Positions 46,807 to 59,552 of a stretch of 64,000 bases of DNA are shown one piece after another. The DNA lies in NCBI GenBank assembly GCA_030248215.1, contig JASANG010003862.1, positions 124,001 to 188,000 on the forward strand, given 5' to 3'. Positions within the stretch are counted from its first letter, which is position 1. Each line of letters opens with the position of its first letter. Source of the DNA: Enoplolaimus lenunculus (taxonomy: Eukaryota > Nematoda > Enoplea > Enoplida > Thoracostomopsidae). The translations under genes were made by a program, and so were the position numbers. The notes below the pieces were generated by a model, which was given only the letters and a program-made list of their open reading frames with translations, did not search any database and was not told where the DNA came from.

Positions 46807-47577
46807 AGAACAATTATGTTTTGATTAGATTTATTTGTTAGTTTTCTTATAAATGAGCACAACGATGGCTAGCTAATATTTAAAGATCCCCGAAAATATC
46901 AGCAGATTTAAGACAAAAGTATTAGTATTTGCCTCCCTAAACCTAAGCATAAGCCTACGTTTAAGGTTACGTTTAAGCTTAACCGCAAGCCTTGACGTAT
47001 TCCTTAAGTCAAAATCTAACCTTCGAATGCTATATGCATTTTAGATCCACTAAACGTTTATTAAGTGCATACGGTTATCCGTGGTACAGTAATTGAGCAG
47101 GATAGGTTATAGATCAGTGGTTTAAGCTTAGCATATTCGTACGCTAACGTTGAAAAGTAGGCTAAGGTTTGAAGTTGCGCCTAAGTTCATAGTTTTATAC
47201 ACTGCAGGCTTAGCAATTAGTTACGATAAAGTTAAACTGATGTATCTTTCCTACGTATACTGCATTAAAATAGCAAAAACTTGTATAAATACACCACTAT
47301 AAAATATTAAAAAAGTTTTACTGCGATAAGACATCTAGAAACAGCACCAAGTCTACAGATCAATATAATACACTTTTAGACGCAAACAAATTTTTTTATC
47401 TCAGCCGCATTATGTTTGGTTACACCCCTTTTGACCTTACACCAGGGGTATAACAGAAATCCGTGAGGCTGTCCTTCTCTACCAATACGAATTAATAACG
47501 TTTGTCCAGTAGTGCCCCTGCCTTTTATTGCAGTTTATGTATATTCATAACAGTTTATTATGGTTAGGAATTAACGG

Positions 47578-47728
47578 TCCATTGAGTAAGCTTAAGCCTT
47601 AGATATATTTAAGGCTACGCGAAGTACTTAGTAGGCTTAGGTATAAGCCTATTCTTACTTACGCTTAGGCTTTAGGCTTAGGAACATAGTTATACTACTA
47701 TTATGGCCCTGTTCTATACATTGGCCGA
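47578..47728. mobile_element. TTAGGC-core MITE, left end missing
   Basis: AGTAAGCTTAAGCCTTAG, AGTAGGCTTAGGTATAAGCC and the right end ATGGCCCTGTTCTATACATT with GGCC match the copy at 43553-43726 closely. Confidence 0.8.
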
Positions 47729-48200
47729 ATTAACCAACTAAAATTTAATTTACAGCGTTTTCTTTGAACAAATAGTAGAATATGTAAAACACTACGAAAA
47801 AAGTCTTATATATGTATTTTTTCCTATTGGGTCGGCCACAACTATCACAGTTTCTCGGGTACGCAACTTGGTGTTTTGCGTAAAGATTCGCCTAGGGTAA
47901 ACTGCTATTGAACTTATAGACCGAACAAATTTGATTATTTGGGCAGACGCAAAACCGATAACCAATCTGCGCTGGTCTTACATCAATGCTGTTTTGCTAT
48001 ATCTTACAATCGCTATTTTGCCTAGGCCAATCTGTTAGATTCGCCTACGGCATATATATCAGTGTATGCGCTCTTGAAACAAAATGCTAGTTACGCCGCT
48101 CACAGGTTTTTCACGCCTGCAGTGTATGTACATGGGAGCAACTAATTGCAAACGTGCAGTGAGTGTATATGTCGCAGCTCATGTCGTATTCAACCCTATT

Positions 48201-48516
48201 CCGAATTGGGCTAGTCCATAGCGGAATTACATCTTGGGTTAGCCCAAGGCGGAATTATCTTTGTAAAGCTGTGCGTTTTCTTACTGCTTACTTGATAGTC
48301 GTAATTCAGCTTGATTCCACTTTTAATATAACTGTTTGTTTGGTAGCTAACAGGTAGCGATTACTTACCCAATCAGGAAAGAATATTTACATCAGCTAAT
48401 CGTATTTTAGTATGGCATAGTTAGTAACCAATCACAAAACGTGCGTTGGTAGCAGAGAACCAAATACGCCGTGGGCTAGCCCATGCCGTATTTCCGCCCT
48501 GGACTATCCCAATACG
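48201..48516. mobile_element. foldback element with GGGCTAGTCCA ends
   Basis: CCGAATTGGGCTAGTCCATA with GCGGAATTAC at the left and GTATTTCCGCCCTGGACTAT with CCCAATACG at the right are inverted. A second internal pair (GGGTTAGCCCAAGGCGGAAT, GTGGGCTAGCCCATGCCGTA) shows a multi-step terminal repeat. Confidence 0.75.
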
Positions 48517-50327
48517 CAACGCGCCGAGTTTAACGAATGCTTAAGAAAAAACATCCGTAAGACGTGAGAACTCGTACTCGAGTTTCGAAATTCTACAGCA
48601 TATTAATCCTGATAGTATATAATTGCAGTGGTTTAAATTTGTATGAAGTTTTAGATACAGTGAACGAAAATATTTTCCGTTGGCCCTTTTCGCAAGAATA
48701 TTTTCTATTTCCTCTTTAATCCAATTTCATGCCCAATGCGGAAAAAAGGGTTATCAGAAAAGTATTTCGTATTTAATACTGTCTTTAAAGATTCATGCAA
48801 ACTAAGCCATTGCAATGTGTTGAAATGCTCGGAAAACAATAATAAAGTTTTTTCGCGGAACACCTTATATATACTCTCTTCCCTTAAGGAACAACAAATT
48901 AGAATAGAAGAGCAAAAAAAACTAAAATAAAGGTTTGCGCAATAGTGGATTTCTAAATACGATGCACAGATATTTCGCTTGAACAACAGTAAATTTTTAA
49001 CAAATAAAATGTCAACATTAATGTATTATGACATATTTGACAAATTTGATAAAATTTCTGTACTAGTACACATACGCCACATCGCGCATTCCAGAATGGC
49101 AATTTACCGTATAGTATGGTCCGGCCACTAAATTAACAGCGGTACAATCAGGATTTCATTTCTGGAAGGTATAACTTTCTGCAAAAAATTCTGGCGAACG
49201 CGCGAATAGACAGGGGTGAACACGACATAACCGGTCCTTGAGGTTGATCATTCGTGGCTAAAGTAAAAGTATGCTTTTCAAGCAGTGAAATTCGATTAAT
49301 TTAGCATCCCGATGTCCTCTAGATGCATTGCCAGGGTTGGAACTACGCCTCGCAAACTTCCCCTCCCTGCGGGTCACCGAGGCTCCAATTAGCGCAACCA
49401 GGATTATTTAAAGTGAGGATGCGGCCACAGTATTAAGCATCGTAAATTCGCGGGTAGTTAACGGGGAAGGGTATTTACGGGAGATCTTAAAGATATAGTG
49501 GCGGAAACGTCGCCAAGGGAGCGAGCGAGAAACCAACCATATTTTAAAAATCACAATATTTTTCGTTTGCTTTCAAGTGGATCAGTTTCAGGGCTGGAAC
49601 CTGCCCGGGCCAAGGCCTGCAGGCCTCAGCGGACCGGGCCCAGGCTTGGGCCCAAACTTTAACTCCGCGAGACGGAAAAAGTCAAAGCAGTGCGCGGTCT
49701 CTTTTTGTCCCATGAGCCCATGAAATAGACCGCTGGTTTGATACTGTAATTTCAATTTTTATAAATACTACGGTCATGGCGTAGTAAGGATTTTGAAAAG
49801 TAAAATTGCGTTCTGCAAAAATTTCGAAGAAGAGTTTGTTGACTTCCTAAATCGCAATCATTTGCATCTATACGGATTTAAAGTTTTGTAGCCACTCCAA
49901 ACCGTGGTCGGTTTAGAGTTAATTTTTTCTATAGAACTTTAAAAGGGTCATCGCAGGCGAAACTCGAAAATATCAAATGTTACGTTATTTAACTTGTCTT
50001 ATTATGATCAGGCTGTTTAAGGAACAATTTGTATGAAAACCATATCCAGGCTACTGGTGAAGAAAGCTCGCGAGCCATCTAAATATCATCGCAGGCAAAA
50101 TTTTTTAGGCGTACCATACGCTACAAATAAATATACCTAACAATTAATACCAAATTTTTTGGCTGTCAGCAGGGATACGGGGGACGCTAACCTCTTATAT
50201 GGTTGCGCCTGTGAGGGCACCATAACATTCAATGATACCCTAAGACGTTGAATTAATGTCGTATGTAAACCACTGAGCGCCTTGTCGTATACCGAGGGAC
50301 CTATGTCGTTCGCAGAGGGCGTATTTA

Positions 50328-50383
<56 letters not shown>
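50328..50383. repeat. (TAA)n microsatellite
   Basis: About 18 uninterrupted AAT/TAA units. Confidence 0.95.
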
Positions 50384-50600
50384 GCGAATTATTAATCTAG
50401 TGGAACATATTTTGAGTACTTCTACCGATTCGACGTTTTAGAGCGTCTGAACGTATTGCAAAGGTTAGAATTTGAACCGAGCCCCCTTAGAAGGAACAGG
50501 GTTGTCAGCTCCGGCTTTGTGCACTGTGTATTGTAAACTATATATGCACTTTTTATACAGGACGTGAAATTTACACTTAGACAGCAAACACGTTCTGCCT

Positions 50601-51022
50601 ACTAAATGACCCGAATAAGAGGGGGTTCCTATTTTGACAAATGAATAAGAGTCCGTATCCCTAATAAGGGTCCGTAAGCGGAGAGAGTCCCTAAACCCAA
50701 ATTAGAGTCCATAAATGTCAATTATCGCTAGTTGTAGCGCATAAATAACTCCAGGACTAAATAATTTGAGTTCGAAACTTTAAAGCGTACCTAAATTTTG
50801 AAAATACATTCGTAAGTATAACCTTGTATTATCGCTCAAGCTATCGACACAAGACAAACAGACGTTTAATTGAACGGATAATTGCAGTACCAGATATATC
50901 AGTAACGAAGGGCGGCGGAGCGTGGGTTAAAAATAAATAACAGTTCGTAACCGAATAACAAGGGGGGTACCTCTGGAGAGGCCAAATAATTTCAGTCCCC
51001 CCTCTTATTCGGGTCACTACAG
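50601..51022. mobile_element. GGGTCACTACAG MITE, full-length
   Basis: It starts ACTAAATGACCCGAATAAGA and ends CTCTTATTCGGGTCACTACA with GT. It is about 422 bp and very similar to the copy at 41866-42291. No coding frame. Confidence 0.88.
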
Positions 51023-52452
51023 TACATTGGCTAGAAATTTTTACTCGCCACGATCGCTCGCAAAATTAGGTTACTCCCTTCAAGTGGTGACATTTGAAAA
51101 ATTGAACGTCAAATAAAAAGTGAATAACAGTTCAGGCAAACTGTTACTAAGATTTCTGGAACATTTATGACCAAAATATTCCAAATTCAGGTCGGTTATC
51201 GCGTGTCCTAAAATGTTATTTCGAATTCAGCCGTGCTAAAATTGTATTAATGTTTCCAGAAATTTCTGCAGGTTAAATTTATTTCCTTTATATTTTCCCT
51301 TGTATACGCTCCTGATTGCCAACGCAGGTTGACAATAAACACAAGGTAAAAAATCAATTTCTGGCAAACGTTTAATGTTTAGTGCTTCTGGTTGTAAAAT
51401 AGACGCACGTCGACAGCCAAAGACACATCCAAACGTTTAAGATTGTTTTTAAAAGATTAAAAACAATAATTTATTATATACTCTTTTATTAAGTAACGAT
51501 TAACAATTATATAATTGAAAATTTCTAGCTTCCCGCGTGCGTATAAGTTTTCACAGGACATTCTGTACGCGTAAAAAGATGTACAACATGAAGCCAGTCT
51601 TCACTTGTGATAATATTATACTGGACGCTAGACTTTGACTCAAACAAACAATTTAAGTTTGGACCCGGGACCTCCGATCGTGTCTTGCTTGACACTCACG
51701 TATTTAGCATTCTCATAGACAAGTGAAATATGAACATAAAAGAAAAAACAATGTGCGCAAACAACGCTTAGCAGCTTTCATTAATATATAAACAGTTTTA
51801 AATTTGAAACACTTTTTAGACAAACGACGTCGAGCAACTGACTAATGATGCAACAAAGTTGTCTTTAGTGCTGGGTGTTTCTGCTCAGTAGGGCAAAAAT
51901 ACCGTTTGCAGTGAGGACAAAATGCATTAAGGGGATACGCTACTGTGCCCACACACTACTATGACATAAGGAATTTTAGATTTGTCTATTCAAACATACT
52001 TTCAGCTTGAACAGATCAAGAACAGCCGATGTAGGTATTTAGCTTAAATTTGATAATTAGGCGTATCAATGTACTTATTTGGATCCATAACCTTTGACAA
52101 TACTAAAAGATGGTAGTTATGCTCGGTATGCTATTGAATTTAACGTGAAAAAGACTGTTAATGATCAGGTGCAACAGCATTGTTTTTACATTGTTGTGCA
52201 GCACGTAAAGCAATATGTTTGAGAACAACTGTCATATTGTTCTACAATTCGAATATATATTCGTAGATTGGGTTAATGTATAGCGCAAAGGCTTCCCATT
52301 TTCCGAGGTGTAAAATCTATAGCCAGGAGTGCAGCCAGACAACCTGTTATAAAACTAGGTCTTGCATTGGTTTGGTAGTCGAAATTGTTTTGAAAAAAGA
52401 GAAAAGTGGAAAATCCGTCTTGAAAGAAAAATTCAAAAATGTCCATTCGGTT

Positions 52453-52552
52453 CGAAAAATGGGAAAAGTAGAAAGGCGGAAAATTCCAATATATACATTT
52501 CCCACAAAAATGGGAAAAATGGAAATGCGGAAAATTCCAATTTATACATTTT
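52453..52552. repeat. direct repeat of about 49 bp
   Basis: AATGGGAAAAGTAGAAAGGC with GGAAAATTCCAATATATACA is repeated as AATGGGAAAAATGGAAATGC with GGAAAATTCCAATTTATACA. Looser GGAAAA.T.G words continue to 52870. Confidence 0.75.
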
Positions 52553-54589
52553 CCATGGTGTGGTAAGGAAAATTAATAGAAGTGTATAGATGAGGTGCCG
52601 CCGATAACTAGAATATCAGAAAATTCAAGCGCCTAGGCTTAAAACTGGTTTGGTAGGGATAATCTGAAGCGTTGGTTTGTTTTATTTGGAAAACGGAGAA
52701 AGTTTTCAATTAAGCCTGTGGTTTTTTTCGGTTTGATAGGTTAAAATTTGAGCCGCGGTTTTGTTTTGAAAACAGGAAAAGTGGGCAACTCAAACGAAAA
52801 GATTTCCCGGTGTGGTAGAGGAAATCTCAGTCAATGGATTTCTTAGAAGTGGAAAAGTGCATAATTCAAAGGCTTAAAATTCCCGAGTTCAGTTGGGAAG
52901 CAGACACTCATACTAGTATTCGCACAGACTATATTAAATCCAAGAATAACATTTAAAGGACGAGGTAATCAGAAAATATTATACCGAGATTTCGTGTTGA
53001 AGAGCTGATGGACAATACTTGAAAAAACTTTTCTGTATGCCTTTATACTTCAGCAAATGACACAATAAAAGTGTAAATGTAAATGAGCATTTAATGGTAA
53101 AACTGTAATTTCGGTCCCGATTCCGACACTGTGCCGATAGATATCTTGAATTACGACTTGAATTCCGATTTTGATTAAATTTATCACTGGCTGTATTGTA
53201 ACGTATAAGCACTACCACTTCGCAATGGGTCGGTGAGCTGAAAATCGCGACTAAATCACTCACCCTGTTATTTAAGTTACTAAGTTTTCTTCAACGCAGG
53301 AATTTGTATTGGTACATACTTTGAATATCTGGCCGTTTTCTCGAATTTTCTCGTCAACTTATGGTGCTGAATTGTTTGGCTCATTTTTGTACTTTAACGA
53401 TTAAAAGCGTTCAAAAATTATTAAAATAAAAGACTACTTTTTTATTTTCAGAAAAAACTCATCCTGTACTTTAGAACTTTACTATTATTAGTTCAAAACT
53501 GTCCAAAACATATTGATATGTTCAGTACTTAATCTTGGAATTGGTTAAACGTTGATGTTTTAGTGAAGTACGTAGCTAGGTGCTATTTTGCAGATGGCTG
53601 TTGGGTTAATCTTATTTTGGGATGAAAATAAAAAACAAGTAACGATAAACGTATTGCCTAATTTTTTGCGGAATTGCGCAATTGAATAACTAGGAGCTAA
53701 ATTGCGTATAAGCCAAGCTAACTTTGGCTGCTAAGTTAAGGAATATATACCGTTTTTGTAAGCATTTATGCGCTATTTAGAAATTGGAAACCGTTTCAAA
53801 CTAGTTAGCTACTCACTAATTAATTTGGTAGGTGCGTGAGCTGTGACAGCAAAGCTGTTGTGTTATGCTTACGGGTTTACTAAACAATTGAGTATTTTGG
53901 GGCATTGGGTACTTGAGCATAGAGAATTTAATTATTTTTGGGATTGAAGATTTCGACTCTTGGAAAATTGGTTAGCTGCTCCACACTCAGACTTTATAAA
54001 GTTAAAGTGCTTAAATAAATAAATAAATCCTTAATTCATTGACCGAATTTAACACGTTACTGAGATTATAGACTCATGGTGCATCCATAATATATGTCAA
54101 AACTATGACAAAAGTTTTGAATTGAAATTAATACGAAATAGCGTCTTGCTATTCGCTTGCTTCGTTCAAGTTCCATCTCTAGTCATTATCTAGAAATGCG
54201 CTATGCGCTAAAAGTGTACTATACAGGTAGAGTGCAACCGGAATTACAATTTACCAGAACCGGAAAATGAAAAATACTTGCCACCGAAAAGTTCATTTTA
54301 ATTTTCTTTTTTGCATTTTTGCAATATTATTGGTGAAACATTCCTAGTTGGAGATAGGTATTAACTTTATCTGATGTGTTTTAGATTGTCATAATCCACG
54401 GAATCGCAATCTATCTTCGATGGCTTATTTTCAGCGTTTGTCAAGGTTTATATAGTATACGAATGATACCTATTTAATTTTAATCGTTAATTTTTGTAAA
54501 ATATCTTAATTTCCACCAACCAAAATATCGGAAGGTTAAAAAATGCGTGAGTCGAGTAAAAATGTTTTTTGGATTTAAAATGAATTTGT

Positions 54590-54690
54590 TGGCTTGGATT
54601 TTTCATTTTATGTCAGTTTCCGTTCCTGAGTTGCTCGGAAATGCAGTCGCGGCAAAATATATAAGTATATAGTATTTCCACAATGAAAAA
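54590..54690. repeat. dispersed repeat shared with 63915-64000
   Basis: GGCTTGGATTTTTCATTTTA, CAGTCGCGGCAAAATATAT and TAGTATTTCCACA are matched at the window end by GGCTTGGATTTTTCATTCCA, CAGTCGCTGCAAAATATCTA and GTATTTCAACA. Confidence 0.7.
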
Positions 54691-55166
54691 GCAGGTTTAT
54701 GACTCTCGGCATCGCAGCGTACCGGAACTGGATGTGGGTGTCGGTTTTCTGCCGTATATTAAACCGGAACCAGATATCCGATCGATCCGTAATATATTGA
54801 GCAAAAAAATTTGCAAGGACCATAGACATTGATCTGCTGTGTTGTATTAAGATGTTGGGGATAAACATCTTGCAATGCAACCTATTTGACAAGTTTTCGG
54901 AGCCAGACAACGGATTATATATAGATGTATGAAGCTTGTATTTAGGTATCCAGATTAGAACGCCACACCATCTGAGTCTATAAACACAGATTCCGTACTT
55001 TTCCTGTTTCGTTCTCCTATTTAAATCAACGGCAATCATTTTTTCCGTTCTTCTAACCTACTTAAGTATACATTGGAAGCAAATTATAAATCAATAATGC
55101 AGCTACGTGTATACTGCGTACGTACTCATATAATATTTACCACAGGACATATTAAGTATATATAAC

Positions 55167-55694
55167 ATGTCAGCGTCTCGTCCCGTATTAAGAAATTTAT
55201 TGAGAAGTCGCGTCAAAGCGTGGATCGCTCCAACAATTGTTGCTATGGTTACTCCAGCATCGATGTGGTACTTTTTCTATATGAAGCCGAAATTCGATAA
55301 ATATGACGAGTTTTGGAAGTTAGTGAACATGTTGAGCCTTAGTTTTACAGTTTTAGTGTATTAAGCAAAGATAATGTTTATTTCATATAGTCTGTCTGGT
55401 TCAGATTTTTAAATTCACGAGCTCTTACAAAACGTTTGATCAAGAAACACCACTGATGTATGCCCAAGCATGTTAATTTTGACCATTAAAACATTGACAA
55501 TTAGAAATGTTACTTGATGTGGAATATACTCGCCTGGCTTTAAACTCAAAGGGAAACTTTTTTTGTATATTTAATATTTCAGAACAGTTGATCCCTACAA
55601 AATGCTTGAAGACATCTGTCGAAATAATCTTATGGTGTCGTGCCCACAGAATTTATTGAAAATGGCAAATGACGAGGAAGTGAAAGTATACTAA
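55167..55694 (+). CDS. COX6C: cytochrome c oxidase subunit 6C
   Basis: Two exons, 55167-55318 and 55583-55694, encode 87 residues and join in frame (AA|A = Lys51). They use donor GTTAGT and acceptor ATTTCAG. The protein starts MSASRPVLRNLLRSR and has one hydrophobic stretch (IAPTIVAMVTP, ASMWYFFYM), then KYDEFWKTVDPYKMLEDI. From residue 8 it aligns without gaps to animal COX6C as I remember it: LL.R at the start, Y.[DE]F..[YV]D..K..E.. in the tail. COX6C is a small nuclear-encoded subunit of respiratory complex IV with one helix in the inner mitochondrial membrane. About 15 additional residues at the C-terminus (PQNLLKMANDEEVKVY) exceed the mammalian form. The stop codon lies at the start of a 125-bp tandem duplication. 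Confidence 0.75.
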
Positions 55695-55935
55695 TCGATT
55701 TTTGAAGGTAACTTAATTGTGTTCAGTAATTGAAACGCAGACTAAATTCTTTGCTCGTATTCTAGCTGTTAGATCAAAATTTAGAGCACAGCTTTATGTG
55801 TTCATACATAGTATGCCAATCGATCTTTGAAGGTAATTTAATTGTGTTCATTAATTGAAACACATACTAAATTATTTGCTTGCGTTCTAGCTGTTAGATC
55901 AAAATTTGGAGCACAGCTTTATGTGTTCATGTATA
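55686..55935. repeat. 125-bp tandem duplication starting at the COX6C stop codon
   Basis: Unit 1 is 55686-55810 and unit 2 is 55811-55935, with about 10% differences. Unit 1 begins GTATACTAATCGAT, containing the TAA stop. Unit 2 begins GTATGCCAATCGAT, where the stop has been lost. Both contain TTAATTGTGTTCA and GCACAGCTTTATGTGTTCAT. Confidence 0.85.
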
Positions 55936-56812
55936 ATTTTTCTGTGTCATTGGTTTGTTTAAGGTGATTCTTTGATGAAAATTGCACGTTGGATTAATTT
56001 TCAAATGTTAGCTTATTTATGCTCTGTTCACGCATTCTCAACTATTAAACTTGCAGCAGGATCTCACTGCTTGTGTTTTCATTAATTACCACTGCCATTT
56101 TAGTTTTTAAAATCTCGGAAGTTCTTGTTGTCGTCCATACTATTGCTAACATTAAGTAGAACAACAACGTGGACAGAGTTGTTACTTAGAAATACATATT
56201 ATGTAGATATTGTTCTTGCGTGTATCTCTTATTTATAGTGTGACTTGCTGATTTCTATAGTTGGTGTGGTACAGATGGGGACATAATTAAGTGCGCAGTA
56301 ATCGCGGTTATCGTGGTTGATTTTTCTTTGCCCGGTGGTCGCTTCGGTTATAACCGCGTTTACAAACGGTTGAAAATTAATACAGGAAATTGCGGTTATG
56401 GTTGTAGTAACTGCGAGCAGATCAAATCGCGTTTTCGAGCAATTGCTGGCAGAGCCGCGATTTGAAACCCGACTTCAATGGCACTTAATTTTGTCCACGA
56501 CTGTACATTGAAAAAAATTAGATGAAAGTAATTTTGTAAGATTACGTTTTATTATATAATATTAAAGCACACAGAAAATTTTGCGCCGTTGTAGTAAATT
56601 AAGTAACGAAGTCAGAGTTAGAATGTTAGCACTTTTGTAAGAAATATTTTACTTTAGGGTGGTTTAAACTATTGAATGTCATTGAAGCGAGTTCTTTTGT
56701 ATCATAATTTTTTGTTAGATTTTGCTATACATTTAGTAAATAATGGTTGTCAGTGCAGATATCTTGGATAAAGCCAGTTAGAAGTATATCCTTTTTCAGT
56801 TTCTCTATTAGA

Positions 56813-57133
56813 TCCATGTATAGATCAGGGGCAAGCCGTATTTCCGCGATAGGTAAGCTTAAGCTGTAGGCTATTTTTGCTTAGGCTTAGGTGTATAGAC
56901 TTATGTTTACGCTTACGCTTAGGCATATGTTTAAGCTGTCACGACCAGGGTGCCACCGGAATTCCGAATCCGCCATGGAAATCCGGTATTTTTCTCCATC
57001 CGGTTTCAGTAATAAATCACTATTATTTCAACAGGGTTTTCCGGTATTTTCGAGCTAAACCATACTATCAATGGCCCAAGAACAGGGCTGGAACAGTAGT
57101 ATAAGCGTTCAGGCCCTATTCTATACATGGGCC
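56813..57133. mobile_element. TTAGGC-core MITE carrying an insertion
   Basis: CCATGTATAGATCAGGGGCA at the left and GGCCCTATTCTATACATGGG at the right. TTAGGCTTAGGTGTATAG and TTACGCTTAGGCATATG form the core. About 140 bp rich in CCGG words (56940-57080) appear inserted. Confidence 0.75.
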
Positions 57134-59221
57134 CTAAGCAGGGTGGGGGACTGCCGCACCCAAGCCCCCGCACTAGCAATCTTGCTAACCAACCCACAAA
57201 TAATAATAACAACAAAGTTTATTTTTGCGTATGCACAAACAGGAGTAGTAAATGCTGCAGTAAATATATTTGCACCTATTACACTCCTGCGTCATGCTGT
57301 CCCGCGGGAAAACGGGAGGCATTTAAAAGTAACGTTGGCCCTGCTTAGGGTCCTTCCAAATGCGGGGGTGCAGGAGACGGCAGCCCCCTGATAAAATCAA
57401 TCTCAATACAAAATATTGCTGTCCCATTTTCCGTTAGCTCCCCCATTTTTCGTTAGGTCCCGCGCATTTTTTCGTTTCCCAAAGGAAGCATATTGTTCAA
57501 AGGGCGTCTACACAGGGGCATTGAGTGACCGTTCCTCTAAATCTGGCTGGTTCCCCATCCCAAATAGAGTCGGGCCAGACATTGTGGTTAAAATTGATTT
57601 TTCGATCCATTCCACATCCGTTCAGCAATTTGCTACTCAACCTTTCAGTGCTGAGTTTCACGGCGAAACCCCTAAACAGCTGTGAATTTTCAGATATCGG
57701 AACAAAAATTTGTATTGTAAAGTTTGATTTGAAACCTGAAAAAATATACACTGGGCAGCCGGTGGGGGGATGCATCCCGTTATCCCCCTGGATCCGCCAT
57801 TGCTCGCGAGTCAAGCGCGCAACCCATTAATACGCCCCGCGGCCCCTTCATTTCTCCGAAATATATGAAAACGCCGGTAATCGAACATTGGGCCTCTATG
57901 CACATGCCAGGGTTCCAATCAGAAGTAAATTTTGTCGGAAGCAGAATCGGAATCAAGTTTTTTGTCGGAACAGGAACCTGAATCGGAATTTAAGTTTTAG
58001 TAATTATATCAAAAGCTAAACTGTATGACTTTTGACTTTTTGTTGCAGTATGTTTGTCTGTATTGTTCACAGTTTCAGTAAAAATTTCTTGTATAGCTGA
58101 CTGTATTTGCAATCTGCTAACCTGTTAAATTATATATAAGATTAATGGAGGCCTGCCAATTCTAAGAGCAGCCTGTCAATTCTCAAAGCACAGGAACAAC
58201 TTGGCTTTAAGTGTAAATGCAGTTAAGCATTTTGAGCATTTGAAAGCTTTAAATATGAAATCTTATGAAATCATAACAGGAACCAGATTTTTGAAAATTA
58301 ACCAATTTAATGGAGCGTCGTTTTCTACTACAGTAAAGAACACTGTTGAACCAAAAATATCTAGCTATATTTGAGAACTAGTGGGGCTAACATCACTGCT
58401 TGCCGCTATGAAGTAGAGTTTTAAGTTTAGTTTTTGTCATTCGTTTAAAGTTAGAGCGTAAAGTTTTCAGTTGCAGTCACGTTTTGACAATCAGCGAAAT
58501 AATTTAATCTGCTATTGAGAATATACTTACTAACAAAAACAAACAGATTTGCAAACAAACAAAAAATACGTAGACAAAATTTAAGTTCTATCAACTTAAA
58601 AACTCAACCGAAAAAAGGTAGTCGGAATCGGAATTCCGTTGGAACCCTGGCACATACACATGCACCACGCATATCAACGACTTTTCTTGAAAGGAAGAAA
58701 TTTAAATTGGCATCAACAGTAATTTTTTGAATATAAGACGTTTATATTTTAACCATTTGTAGCACGATTTTACTCTATTGCAGTCCCACAGAAAAACGTT
58801 CCGTCCCTGATCTTTACATGGGCCAATGTTTGAAATGCCAGATATTAAGGTCTTTAAAATTTAAGCAAGTAGAAATCCTCTTTGGGTTCCGATTCCGACT
58901 GGTTGCTATTTCGATGCCGTAACTGCGATATTACGGTTATGAATTTTTAAGGCAATTGAACGTTAGATTTTGCCACTTTAAGTTTTACCTTTTAAACGAA
59001 CCTCCAAATGTGAACTTTAAATTCTATTGCATAGCGGCAAACAGTGATGTTAGTCCCACAAATTTTAAGTATAGCTCGATATTCGGTTCGACAGTATCTT
59101 TTTACTGCATTGATAAATATCCATTTTGAGAGTTTAGGATTTCCTGTCATTTATGGTTTCATATTCTTATTTAGTTTCGAAATGCTAAAATTGCTTAACT
59201 GCATGTCAAATAAGGCGATCC

Positions 59222-59361
59222 GGCCCATGTAAAGATCAGGGATAGAACGGTTTTCTGTGTGTCACTGCAATAGAGTAAGCTTAAGCTTTTCATCCATACG
59301 CTTAGGCTTAGGAATATGCTTACTTATAGACACTGTTCCGCCCCAGTTCTTTACATTGGCC
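59222..59361. mobile_element. TTAGGC-core MITE, compact full copy
   Basis: GGCCCATGTAAAGATCAGGG at the left and CCGCCCCAGTTCTTTACATT with GGCC at the right. The short core contains GCTTAGGCTTAGGAATATG. At 140 bp it is among the shortest members. Confidence 0.88.
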
Positions 59362-59552
59362 GGTGATCCAGTGCTCTGGCAATTGGGAGAACTGCATTAT
59401 TAATATCATAACGTTTACAGTGTTGCGGTAGATCGCTAACTTTTAATTGAATTACTAATACTTAAATTCTGATTCCGGCAAAATGCACTTCCGAATAGAA
59501 CCATGGATTCCGACTCCAACAAAATGTATATACTTCCGATAGGAAGCCCGGT

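Larger units (their letters stand above)
46807..55166. other. intergenic region between the mosaic receptor and COX6C
   Basis: No gene seen in 8.4 kb. It holds worn telomere-like hexamers (46930-47000), a TTAGGC-core MITE (47578-47728), a foldback element (48201-48516), a GC-rich patch (49600-49670), a TAA microsatellite, a full GGGTCACTACAG MITE and a short duplicated motif (52453-52552). The receptor promoter must lie at its left end and that of COX6C at its right. No TATA box or other element could be assigned with confidence. Confidence 0.6.

Noticed and set aside
52276-52566. Lys/Glu-rich 96-codon + strand frame
   Set aside because: The composition comes from the GGAAAA-type direct repeat at 52453-52552.
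57127-57390. GC-rich inverted segment with GGCCCTAAGCAGGG ends
   Set aside because: The inverted match is partial and no second copy in the window confirms the borders, so I do not call it an element.
15620-59360. Interstitial telomere or chromosome end
   Set aside because: The TTAGGC-like hexamers always lie within or beside elements with inverted ends and genes continue on both sides, so they are parts of a transposon family and not a telomere.
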